The notes under the pieces were generated by a model, which was not told the DNA's origin, did not search any database, and saw only the letters and a program-made list of their open reading frames with translations. Position numbers and translations under genes: made by a program. Source: Homarus americanus (Eukaryota; Arthropoda; Malacostraca; Decapoda; Nephropidae). Taken from it: a DNA stretch of 64,000 nt. This document shows, piece after piece, positions 47,501 through 59,500 of this stretch. Position 1 is the stretch's first letter. The number at the start of each line of letters is the position of its first letter. The DNA is taken from positions 436,001-500,000 of the forward strand of contig NW_024753848.1 in NCBI RefSeq assembly GCF_018991925.1, given 5' to 3'.

Positions 47501-50104
47501 CACGTGCAAATTATCATAAAACGTTGACGATGATGACTTAAAGACGTACACATAGGAAACTAGATATAACAAGCCTCCACTTCATAAGGCAGGATCCTCT
47601 TACCTTCCTATATTCTTCATTCTCATTTTGGCTTCTGGAGGCATCTCTTCCTGATCATCCTCATCTTCTTCTCCACCAAACACTGATGCAGCTGACCCAA
47701 CCTTTGGCTTTACTGTTAATACACCTGTCTGGTTAGCTGGCTTTTGCTGCTGAAATTCAGAGTATGCATTTCAGAGTATAACCAAGTATTTTATATATGG
47801 TGTGTGTGTATGTATGTATGAATGTATGTATGTAATGGTGTGATATACAAGGCCAACATTCATACACATTACAGTATTCTTATTTCAGCACGGTACATTA
47901 ACACTTTGTCCCTGCACTACAATTTATTTAAGTCAATACAGAAGTCTTCTTAAATTCATTTAAATAACTAGAAACTATATTTGTTGTATCAATTCTATGG
48001 TGAAATATTGAAGAAAAAAAGAGACCATGCATACATCTATTATTCTTATATAAAGGCTTTTTCTCTTCTTTACAGCATAATGGACTAGGAGAGGAATACA
48101 TGACTTTACAGTAGTGTGATGTAACATGATATGACCCACATGTAGGTTAGACTTGCTTAGTACAGTACACCGTGGAATTTTAAAAGTCAACCCAAGGTTT
48201 AAGGTTGTGAAAAGTACCATACCACCTCACACCGAGAAGACCAATAAAATACCACCAAGACACAAGGACAACTATACACCCATACATGTTTCTATATAAA
48301 TACAGTTCTAAACTACATTATCCACTGAATACATACTAAACAAATGGAGACGGATATGTGGATCATTTAAATATACTGTATATATATAAAACCCGTGCAT
48401 ATGCTAAATAATGATGTGTATAAACTCACGGATATGTGGGAAGAATTGTTTTGTTATGTCGAGGATTGTGGTGTATATTACCTTACATCTGTCGTACCTG
48501 CCGAGATGTTAAAAGTAAGAGAATCAACACAACAAACAGTGGTTGACGCGGTTAGAACGTACTGTAGTGTGAATGTCCGACTAACAGAGAGACGCCAACA
48601 TACCTGCGTCTGGCCGAGTTTGATGGAGATGCCACCAACGGCTTTCTTGGTCGACAGAGAGATTCCCACTGAGCCTCTCTCTTGGAGTTTGCCGAGCCCA
48701 AAACTTATTTTTTTCTTAGGCTCTTCCTCCCCCCCTTCCCCATCAGCCGCCGGACGCTTGGTGGCAGTTGACCGCTCCTCCAGTGACGTCTCTGGAGATA
48801 AACACTGGCGAAGGTGAGATAAAGAAACCCGTGAGAAGAGGGCAGAAGCAGGCATAAGTCAACGCAATAAACACCCACCCACACACAACCTGATGGTTGT
48901 CTTAAAGCTACCACATAAAGGTGAATTAAATTACCCAAGGATATTTTCATCACACGGTAGACTCGAAAATTACATCTTTGTCTTACTCTCAAAATTTGTA
49001 AGTAAAAAGATCTTCAGTAATTTTTTTCTGTTTGCACCAGGAATTAATTTTTTGTCTGTAGGAACTTATCTATAATTATACAGATAGAAATGAAATCAAG
49101 ATATGGGGACATCCAAATTACAGATAACATTTCAGGAACAGAGCCTATGCATGATCTGCGGGAGAGATGTACCTAAGAAATACCGTAGTGAAGGCAAAGA
49201 AAGGGGGTTTGGGTTAGGTTAGGTCGGGTTAGTTAGGCTAGGTTAGATTAGTTTTTTAAAAGCAAAATGAACAAATCTATCCGAAGCTGATTCAATTTTA
49301 TCTGAAGATCACTCGGGCTACATTAGGTTAGTTCTATAGGAAGTTCGCGGCAAACCATCACGTCTGTATGCTGTATCTGGCCGCCAAGACGTATTATCCT
49401 CGCCACACTGTCATCCCTAAGTACGGTAACTATCAAACATGAGGAAGAGGATACCAATACATTACTACCTTATATTTTCATGTAAAACTTCAAAAAAAAT
49501 TATTTTGTTATTTCTCACATCCAGGCAACAGACAGATAAACGATGATATTAGAATAAATTATTTCAAAACATCCCAAATGCCTAAAACATTAAATATTTT
49601 ACGAGATGCAGACCAAAAGAACCTCACGATGTATAGGGTCAGGTCTGCGTCGAGCCACACACTCCGCGGCACGATTGGGCATTCTTGACCGTAAGCACAT
49701 GACGTTATTTAAAATACCTCCTGAGTTTCATTACAAATTCTCTCGCCACTTTATGATAATTAAACACACTAGGTAAGTCAGTAATATTAAGATGGTCAGC
49801 CCACGTTCCCACACACACAGGACATACATCTTGATCTATAATACACTATCATAAACCAAACTACTGATATCACAGACTGGTAAACAATAATGTAAACAAT
49901 TGGCTGTCAAAGAGACCAAGAGTGAGGCACAAAGATAAAAAAGGTTAATATCACACGTCAGGGAGAGGGTGAGTGAGTGAGTGAGTCAAGTCATTGGATT
50001 TACTCTACCATTTACCCTCTGCATCGTCCGGATTTATATTTATTTGAGAACAACTTTGATATCAGAGGAAGAAGCAGCGTCACACTACCTTCTCGCCTAC
50101 TCAT
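41546..50104 (-). CDS. PCNP: PEST proteolytic signal-containing nuclear protein (PCNP)
   Basis: Four coding exons on the minus strand: 50104-50089, 48791-48604, 47749-47604, 41681-41546, totalling 486 bp (161 residues; the human protein is 178). The first exon is only 16 bp (MSRRE plus one base) and joins in phase to [20 protein letters not shown]. Conserved blocks are [20 protein letters not shown], an acidic [20 protein letters not shown] and NIGR joined to [18 protein letters not shown]. The acidic segment before [25 protein letters not shown] is the family hallmark. The protein is nuclear, ubiquitinated and linked to cell-cycle control. Exon 1 is inferred from phase, donor and position, so it is less certain than the rest. 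Confidence 0.9.
41682..42640. other. Distal part of the last PCNP intron
   Basis: AT-rich, with a poly-G tract near 41805. It contains no recognised element before the minisatellite begins. Confidence 0.5.
42645..43860. repeat. Two-tier minisatellite in a PCNP intron
   Basis: The first part (to about 42905) is a 17-bp unit TTCACTATAACTACATG. The later part is a longer compound unit of about 35-50 bp with blocks AACATGTTCATTACTATAAC, AAAGGTTCACTACAAGAGG and TTCACTATAAT. The array abuts the 5' side of the KH-domain ORF. Confidence 0.9.
43927..44742 (+). CDS. Single-exon protein with three KH domains, vigilin-like, probable retrocopy
   Basis: An uninterrupted 271-residue frame. KH1 (GxxG at residues 59-62) and KH2 (131-134) share the core [18 protein letters not shown] and differ at few positions. 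Their DNA repeats at an exact 216-bp period (72 codons; 44071 and 44287). KH3 (GRQG, 210-213) is divergent: [21 protein letters not shown] domains bind single-stranded RNA or DNA, and the arrangement recalls vigilin. The gene lacks introns, is followed by an A-tract (44831-44849), and lies antisense in a PCNP intron, which suggests retroposition. The last codons and about 25 bp of 3' flank are tandemly duplicated (about 44713-44765 and 44770-44822). The intact frame implies either recent origin or selection. Confidence 0.75.
   Translation: MQNIKSERRQHQPVTKMTEKKAKGPTVTPQVARMRGQWVQETTEITIKAPNNMLGVVVGPGGSTIKNIQEKYNVRVFVPQKGSKDQPLRVVGLDKGQVHNAADHIKALVQKAVTTTVTITAPNNMLGVVVGPGGSTIKEIQEKYNVRVFVPQKGSKDQPLRVVGPDKGLVQDAADHIESLMAYEKERRRLSTPVSQTVFIPKAHHGLIIGRQGQNIQYLSLTRRITIVLPPKNVKSDEVTVTGLPDQVDQGVRDLVNLVKSSTHICYNSDF
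44880..45780. other. Intronic stretch without recognised feature
   Basis: AT-rich with pyrimidine-rich patches. Only a (CA)n near 45110-45124 stands out. The companion stretch 47050-47600 is similar, with a G-run near 47183. Confidence 0.5.
45780..47045 (+). mobile_element. RTE-like LINE, 5' region, truncated and frameshifted
   Basis: From about 46800 the plus strand encodes the start of an apurinic endonuclease: [15 protein letters not shown]. After a 1-base shift it continues [14 protein letters not shown], then segments like those leading into the GYTFFWKG motif of RTE elements. Stops interrupt it and it ends near 47045 without a reverse transcriptase. The upstream 45780-46680 has open frames with biased composition that probably belong to the LINE 5' UTR or ORF1. 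That part is inference. Confidence 0.55.
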
Positions 50105-50869
50105 TTTGCCTAAAAAGAAGAAGCGAAGCTCATAAATTAGGGACGACGCCGACACTCCTCTGCGCGCGGCGACCCCACCAAGTATCGACTAATGTCCGAT
50201 TTTTCTCTTCTCTATTTCTTACATCACAAAAACTATAAAACACCATAAATAATAACATAAAAATATCTATATGAGTACTATGTATATTATTTATTAAGTT
50301 ATTAATTTGTTTTCTATGTATTTCAAGAGTAAAATTGAAAAATGAGAGAAGTTGTAACTCAAGTCAGAGACAAAAAGAAGACTCGAATACGTCAAGCACA
50401 AAATATCAGTAGAAATATATTTAGTTAGAAATAAATAGAATATAAAATTGTCTTATAAATATGAATATTCTAGACATAAATGAATGATTTAACGAATTAT
50501 TTCCCCATTTATGTACTAAACACTGATATTTGTCCGAATGAATTAAAGGGTGATAAAATTAAACTGATTTACAACAAAGCAGACAAATCAAAAGTAATAT
50601 TAATTTATTTACCATTTCAACTTAATATCAAATAAACTCAACTAAATAACACATTATTATCCAATTATAATTATAAAATGTTATCATAGGAGATATAAAG
50701 AGTAAGCCATGGTCGGGGGGGAGGGTTGAGACGCGTCACTATCTAGTAAACAAATGGGTCGAAGGGGACGACTACACAACTAATTACTAATGGACGCCGG
50801 AATTTAACCATTTTTTCGATTTTTTCTCCCTCCTTCGCCACTTTAGAGGCTCCTTCAACCACCGTAGAG
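50105..50869. promoter_or_regulatory. Putative bidirectional promoter between PCNP and the d4/DPF gene
   Basis: Only about 765 bp separate the PCNP start (minus, 50104) from the DPF start (plus, 50870). The ends are relatively CpG-rich (CTGCGCGCGGCGACC near 50159; GTCGAAGGGGACGACT near 50757) around an AT-rich centre. Short head-to-head gaps between housekeeping genes commonly act as shared promoters. No core element could be fixed by eye. Confidence 0.5.
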
Positions 50870-53495
50870 ATGGCCGACACACTGGTACAGACCAATTTGG
50901 AGAAAATAAGCAGGTAAGTGACGGAATGGCTTCTGAAACACAGCTGATGGTGACACTTGTACCGAGAACAGAGGGGCGAGCCGCTACTGCCACCCTCACC
51001 TGTTCTCACCTGTCTTACATCTTAATAACGTTATTAAGGAGTATAAAGGGCAATATAATAACCCCAAATGAATAAAAAATTATCCCCACGAACTGAAAGA
51101 AATATTTGAGTTATGAGTGATTAATAACAGGTGAATAAACTCGACACCTGAACCATTGTAGGATAAGATGGTTTAAGGGGATTATTTATGTCTCCAGTTA
51201 ATATTTCCCAGGATTTATGAATAGGTTAGAGGTCATAATCTTAAATAATATGATATTATAAAAGGTTTCATGGTTATATTCTTGTTATACTGTTATTAGA
51301 GACAAGTGATACCTGTTTGATATGTATTAATCTGTGTCCTAAAATAGTGATTGAGCTAAGAGTGTCTTTTAGTCTCGCTATTAGACAATGGAGTGTTTTT
51401 TTGAGGTTTTTATCTTGCATTCAGACCATCACTGTCATTGGTCAATGTTTGTCTACGTTTCAGGTATGGACGTTGAAAATATCTCGTCAGTTTCTTTGTC
51501 CTATTTATTTTAAAACTACAATATTATTTTGGTTAATAGACGAATTTATTGAATAATCCCGTATAATAAACTAAACTGTATTAGTCTCGGTTGTACCAAA
51601 AGATCCATTCATTATATATTTCTGTTGTTGGAACTATGTAGCCAATAGAACTACCTCAATGTTGCCTACAGTGTGTTGTAATCTTTGTTATCTTCTACAG
51701 CTTCCTCCAGGATGTACAGTATCGGTCTTTAATGATTAACAGCGCCAACTACAACGTGCGACTGATGCGTGAACGGAAAACTCGCCTCCCATTCCTTGAT
51801 TCACAGACAGGTTGGTATTAGGAGTATTGTTTTAGCTGTGTAGGTTAGGTTATTGGAGACTTATTTTGTATCCCACTCTTCAAATACATGGACTTTGAAT
51901 TTATGAATACCCTGGACAGTATATAGGATGTCCAAAAAAAAAATGTCCCTGCCTCCCTGCCTGCTCCCTCAGACACTGTTAGTTGGAGGGAGGGAGGCAA
52001 TGGACATTTTTTCTTGGACACCCTATATACATGAAAGCTTTTGGATGACAGTATTAGGTGAATTTTAATTTGTTGTATTTTTCTGTTGAGCTTTTTCTTG
52101 GGATTAAGAGGAATTATTATTAACCTTTTTACCATTTTGATCCCGACATGATAAGCAACGAGAAAGTCCTTATCTAGTACCATGTCTATTTCGTGGATGG
52201 TGCCATGGTGGACTTAAGGTGTGCTATGTTCAGGCCGTTTAATACACCCTAAGAAACTCCATTGTCCGAGGGGGTAATCAAATGAAGATGAGAGTTTAAA
52301 GTTCTCTTAATGTTGAATAAACAATTAATTGCCTTTGGAAATTGAAGGAAAAATTTAAACATGTTAATTCATTGTTTTATTTATTTTCTCACAGGTATAG
52401 CACAGAACCCGTGTAAATTGTACATGAGTGCCCGCCATCGAATGCCCGGGACTGTCGAGGGTCAGCTGTACGTGTACCCGTCCCAGAGATGGTGTTGCAG
52501 AAAAAGATCGTACATGGCACTAGCTCACCAGGTATGTACGGACACAGACGATCAATGGTTATTTTATTTATTTATTATTTAGATACTATTCGCACTTTTT
52601 TTTTAAGATACCTGTAACGACACGTGTCACTGTGCTCGGGAACAAGACCTTGTGGCTGTGTAATGAGACGCTGTATGTTATGTCACGGCTTCTCTGTGAA
52701 ACTTGTAAATCATGTTTTAATGGACTTACTTACAAACCACAATGAAGATATTGATGAAAATATCCCAGGGTTAATAAGAGTGATCACATGTTGAGTGTTA
52801 ATTAAGACAAGTGTGGAGTATTGAGAGTGTGGGTGGAGGTGTAGTAAAACATAAGCCCAAGGTCTGGCCAAAAGTGGAGTGTGGCAACAAATAAACCCGT
52901 GTCTTGGCTGGGTCGTAGGTACCAACACACACACACGCTCAGAGGTTCTTTCAGACATTGTTAGAGAAACTAATTAATATATTAAGTCTCACTGTTAACT
53001 GCTACAGGTGGCCATCAAGTCAGGGGTGATACACAGTTCTCATGAGTCTTGTTTAAAATTCTTCTCATGTCATAAAAAGAATCATGGAGGACAAGCCATA
53101 ACTTTCCCTGGTATATGTAACAATAGTTTATAGAGACTTATCTTTGGCCTCATCAGTAAATCTCTTAACTAAAAAACTACACTTATTCGTCTATAAGAAC
53201 ATTATTTGCTTCACATCCTAAAACAACTCTTCTCTCTGGCCTACAGCACTGGCTCTTAAAAAAGGTACATGTGAAAAATTAATTCTTAAGTATACTAGGC
53301 ATGTTTTTTATTTTTTTTTTTAGTATGATTTATTGTGCATGTTATTATGTGAACAATAGATGATGCTCAAGGTTATGTGGAAACAGTACTGTAGTTAGGC
53401 ATGCTCAGCCGGATGCAGTATGACTTACTAGAATACAAAAAGGCATGACTCATCCTGTTGATGTTACAGTAGGCATGTTACGAGATATTATTATA

Positions 53496-53545
<50 letters not shown>

Positions 53546-56500
53546 ACGATTCGTTAGCTACCGTGAAAATTGGTTCCTTATTTTGCCGTTTACAAAGCAT
53601 AGTCTGTTGTGTTTTGTATGCCAAGCATGGGAATGATTTACTGTACATATTCATCAGTTGGCTACAGTACAGCCATAGTAAGTAGTCGTTATGAATCCAG
53701 GTTTTATTTTCAACTAACCATATACTGTACTGTACCATTAGCTTAAGTGGGACAAAAACAACACCACCACGGGAATGAATTTAAGGAATGATTCTGTGAT
53801 ATACTTGGTGAAATGGATTATTTCAGTGTGTGGGACTATGTTCTCTCCACAGGTTTAACATTGCTGTTCTGGGTAATGCATAGTGCGGTACATAGCTCAA
53901 TCACACAACTGTATACCGTCATTCCTACACCACACAACCATCACACCACACCACCGTCACACACCAATCATCAAACCACACCACCATTGCACCACACAAC
54001 CACTGCACCACACCACCATTGCATCACACACAACCATCACACCACACCACCATTGCACCACACAACCACTGCTCTACACAACCGTTGCACCACACCACAG
54101 TACACCACACCACATATTCACAGGTCAACACCACCACCAATATCACCACCTCTGTCGACCTTACATACAAATACAGTAAATAATACCAAGAATGAGTCAG
54201 ACAATTACTCGTATACTGCACAAGGAAACGTTATTATAGTAAAATATATATAATGAACTTGTCACTATAACGTTGTTTTAAGTGGGCGGCAGCAAACGTT
54301 GTAAGTACCTATTAGAGCTTCATAAATACACACCCGATACATCACAGCAAATTGGCCGTCAGTCCCTAAGAGATGACAGGGAGTAATGTCACCCCACTAG
54401 TTGACGTTAAGGGTGTGGTATAAACTAGAGGGCCGAGTTGCTACTTGAAGGTTTTTATTATGCTCATTCTCATTCATCTATGCCACCCACCAGCCATCTA
54501 CACCAACCCCACCATTTACACCAGCCATCATCTACACCACCCACAATTTGAACCACCTACCACTTACACCACCAAGTACCTACACCACCAGCCATTATCA
54601 CTACCAATATCATGAACTAACTTGCACCACCAACACTTCTCTCTCACTATCACCACCAGGGCACCTCTACACACACACACACACACACAACACACACACA
54701 CACACACACCCCTCACTGCTTGACAGCCACCTGGATAATATTACCTGACTTTTTGCCCGACTTTCTCCTCACCCAATTGTCTTAATACTATACAATTAGG
54801 TTCAAAAGTTCACTCCCTCCAAAACTGTAGCAGTGTCGACCCCAGATTAAATAAAGCGACACACCCACACCAGATATCAGTCAGGGTATGTCAGTTCGGA
54901 GACTCATTCCCGTGACTCAGTTTCACCGCAGGGAGTGAACTTTTGTCCACAGCTGTACTGTTCATGATCAATTAGTATACGCGGACTCATACTGGCTGCT
55001 TTATCGCTAGTGGATGGGAATGATGCACTGCACTTTGATTGATTTTTTTTTCTTCTTTTTTTTGGGGCCATTATTCAGGGTCTTGTGAATACATAAGTAC
55101 AGGTAAATGAATGATAAAAATAACTTGTATTATTTGTGCCTTGTATGAGACACTATAATGTGTGGTATCTTATTGTGAGGTACTATATTTACTGTATACA
55201 CCGTACAGTATTTGGTTTACAGTATGCTTGTACGTACTACAGAACCTCTCAAGTCCGTGTAACTCTGGGCCCAACAGGATGCCAAACCTTATAACTTTGT
55301 GAGCTGTTAACAGAGTCATCACATGGCTATGATCAATCTTTGAGACCATGAGCCCAAAATTTAGACATTTACGACATTTATTCGTAAACTTTCTTGACAT
55401 TTACTTTACAGTGATAGAATTTGTTGAATTTTACGGATATTGACCAACCACTTTTGCAACTACAGAACCTGTAATTCATATTTCACCAGCCAGTTGCTTT
55501 CATTCTGTAAAACTGGCATTTCCGGTAAAACTGCTCAGTACGTACCGGTGTATATACTGTACCTGTACATATACTGTGCCTGTATTTAAGACATCAATTA
55601 TGCTGTGCCCGTAAGTTTTAAACACCCCTTATATATCTTTCTCAAGAATAAAGACTAACATTACCATGCTGATGAAGGATCTGGGTTCATAGTTTAAAAT
55701 TTTGAGTAATTAGTGTTAACGACCCTTGAAATAAGAAAACCCTTAGGATTACTACCGTATATACATATTACAGACATTTGTTTTTCAGGAGCAATATTTA
55801 CGAGCAAGTACTGTACGTAGTGAAACTTATATTAGAGCATAAATATTTTCCTGGACCTAAGGTTTTGACGCTCGGCCTGTACAGTACTTGAGATCTTGTT
55901 TTACTCACCCAGACGATGTTTCTCTGCTGAATGATTGATAACGATTACTTCTATTACAGGCCATTAAAGAACCAGAGGGCGACGAACACACCATCGTCAC
56001 CGTGGAGAACCCGGCAGCAGTCAACACCGAGGAGACAACCTTTGTGTACGAGACAAAAGTAGCGGTACGGCTCATCGACTGTTACTGTTTCTTAGCGTCG
56101 GATCCCTCAGTAGTGAAACCTCCCGTGTGCGTTGTTGTTCTCGGTGTGTGGTTAATCACCGACGACGCGTTTGTGGCGTATCGGCCTTATGCTTTGAATA
56201 CACGTGCCTGTCTGTTTATGAATGAGTTCGTTCCTGGGGCTTGTTTGTTAGTTGAGCTTTGCTCCTGAAGATACCGTACCAAACTTATTGTAAAGAAAGA
56301 GAAAAAAATGTACAGTACATCTATACCTTCATAATAAATACAGTACATGACTCTACAGTGCATTTTACCAGCCTTTAACAGCTCTGTATTTTAATGTATG
56401 AATACTTAATACAGTATTTGAAGAGTCGAATGGACGTAATTGGACAGGTTGGTTCGTATATCTCCGAATGTTCGTTAGTTAAGGAACGGCCGTACAGTAT

Positions 56501-59500
56501 GTCAGGTAATATCTGATCAGGGAGAGAGAGAGAGAGATTGAGGGAGAGTTAGATAATGAGGGAGTGAGTGAGAGAGTGAGGGAGGAAGTGAGACAGAGAG
56601 AGAGAGAGGGGAGGGGGTGAATGCGAGAGAGAGAGAGAGGGAGGGAGTGAGTGAAAGAATCAATGTGTATACCATATATCATTTATTTTTATCTTCTGTT
56701 GTGTCATCATAAAAAGAAAATAATAATAACAACGATCAAATGAACTTTCTTGCAGGAACCTTTTTACTTTGACGAGACAGCTTTCCTAGAAGACGAGGAA
56801 GAGGAGCCGGACGACGACGATGACGACACATACTCCACTCGTGCCACACCAACGCGAAAGAGGAAAAAAGCCCCGAAAATTCCCAAGCCCGTGAAAGTGA
56901 GGGTATTGTATTATTCTTATTTTCTGTGTTGTTTATTAATATTTGACTAGAGTACAGTACCGTGTGTTGTGGTCGGTCCATGATGACGAGTGGATTTGAT
57001 GGGTGGGAGAGAAACACGGAGTTTGAGCTGAGTTTCTTAATTACTCTTTAATGTTATGGGCTACACAGAGGAGCCCACCATCAGAGAGAATCGGAGAAAG
57101 TCAGCTAAGCTCTGTGTCTCCCTCCCACCTATAAAACAAAAAAAAACACACACATAGATCAGAAAAATTTGACACTCGTTCCATCCCAGGATAACCAGAT
57201 TTTCACATATACTTAGCGTTTGTCCTCATATTATGTACGGTGGTATTTAAATATCCCAAAGCGGGCAGACAGTTTAAAATAACGATTGTACCACAGTCAT
57301 GTAACACAGTACTGTACTTACCTTCCTATCTGCGTTGCTTTTATTATGGAGGAATACAAACATCCATTATGGCACAGCACTAAACGTGGTAAGAAACATT
57401 GCAACATGGCTGAGTGTACAATGGGTGGGACCGGACAGATATGAAAAGCACATTAAGATACATTGTTAAACATCTAAATATCTTATTAGTAAAAAAATAT
57501 ATAATTCTTTGGATTTTCATCATGTTTTCATCGTGGAGGTTCACAAAGGTTATCAGAACCAACCACTACGTCCATGAACGTCTTTATTGTCTAGATGTAT
57601 CTGGCCGAGTAACTGTTTACCCTACATTCATAACTTTAATGAGAATAATGCTTTCTTCTGCTGAGGGGAATACAGTACAGTGTGAAGGATATCTGAGGCC
57701 ATTCACCTGTGAGATTTTAGTATAATTACAACTGCTGGTAACTGTGTAGCTGTACAAAAATCTGCTATTGGTCGTCTCATTAGCTGGATTTGAATGAGTC
57801 GGTAAACGTGATTTGATAATAAACTCTTGAAGCAGTTGGATCCTGTTGCCTCAGTCTTGCTGGAGACACCTACAGTATGCGGTACAAATTATGGCTAATA
57901 TCCGCTGTTGTGTTTTCCAGACCCCAGGCAGCCGCGGCAGAAGGAAGAAAGAACCTCAGTCCAAGACGTCTGTAGAGGGCGACGAGGAGACCCCTGGCAA
58001 GCCCTACGAGTGCCAGCGTAAGTTGACGTTACTTGTTGTGAGAGTTGCCACGTACTGTATGAGACATGTGACATCCAAACTCTTGATTTTATTTCATGGC
58101 TAAAACATTTGGACTTACTTTGTTTACTACAGGAACTGAATTTTGACCCATTTTTGTATAATACTGTACAGGAACTAGTTAAAAGACTTCATGAATCACG
58201 TGGTACAGTATTGGTGAAGTGCAGATGCTTATGACGTGGAAGAAATATATCGAAACATGTCATTTTGATGTGCATTAAATCCCAATTCAATCTGCAGAGT
58301 TTATGATAAGAGCTTACCAGTCCACGAGTCTTTGAATTATAGTGCACTTGACACCCACCCCTCCCTACCCCACCCCACCCCTCCACCCCACCCCTCCAAC
58401 CCACCCCTCCAACCCACCCCTCCACCCCCCTTTACCCCACCCCACTTTACCCCACTCCACCCCCTACCCTACATCATTACCCCCACCCCACCTCTGCTAT
58501 AGTTATGATCATGTCTACATATAATCATGACTGGCTAAGCTGAAATAATATGATGTGATACAGTAGCAGTAAAGAAATGCTGACGAATACGGTCATGAAG
58601 ATGAAATAATCAGTTAACAGCATTAAAAAAAAAGCTTTGTGCTAGAACAATGTAAACAATAAGTATTCTTTCAAAAAAATGTCATGGATTTTTTTTTTCT
58701 TCATGAATTGCATTATCTATTGAAAAATAAACATTAATAAACAGTTAAAGATTAATGAATTTATCTCTGTAAAAAAGGGGAGTGAAGTGTATGGGATGGG
58801 AGAGTAGGTGTTGTGTGGAGGAGCTGTGAGGTGTTGGTCAGGCTCATCACTTGACTTAATCTGTTTTCTGGCCATTACCGTTCAGTAGGGAAGCTGTTAT
58901 AAATGTACGGCAACTTAACTGAAGGTCTCTTTAAATCCTTCTACAGGGTCCCCCAATGGCTGCCAGGTGTTAATTTATCAGTTTAAGTCTTTTTCTTCAC
59001 CGTGTACTGCCAGTCTTAGACATGAAGGGGACAGGTACAGTGGTTGTCCGTAGAGGCTAAAGGTTATGTTTGAGCATTGACTCTCTGATAAGCTCTCACT
59101 GCATCAAGCTGCTCTGCCATCTGTTAATCCAAATGAATATAAGTGACTCTGTATTGAGCTGACCGCTTCTCTTCAGTTCCTGGCCGGCAGTAACAGAAGA
59201 CAGTCAATCTGGGTGACTCTGCTGATGTTCTGTAAAAGGCAACTTTTTCTCTCATAGAACATATTGTAAAGTTTGTTTACATTTGTTGCCACCATTTCCA
59301 AGACCATACTAGCATAACATTTTGTTGGTCATACATTATCTGGCAAACATTGTACCTCAGTCCACATTTCTATCAGAGTATTTGAGCTGCCTGCTGTATA
59401 CAATGTGGTTTGTGTGTCAGAGGCAATTTCCCCTGAGCATTTTATGTGGGGGTTTTGGTTTAGTGACGGCTGTTGAGCGACATAGATATCATCAGGGCTG

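Noticed and set aside
53813..54253. His/Thr-rich 146-codon frame
   Set aside because: It translates CACACCACC repeats within DPF intron 3.
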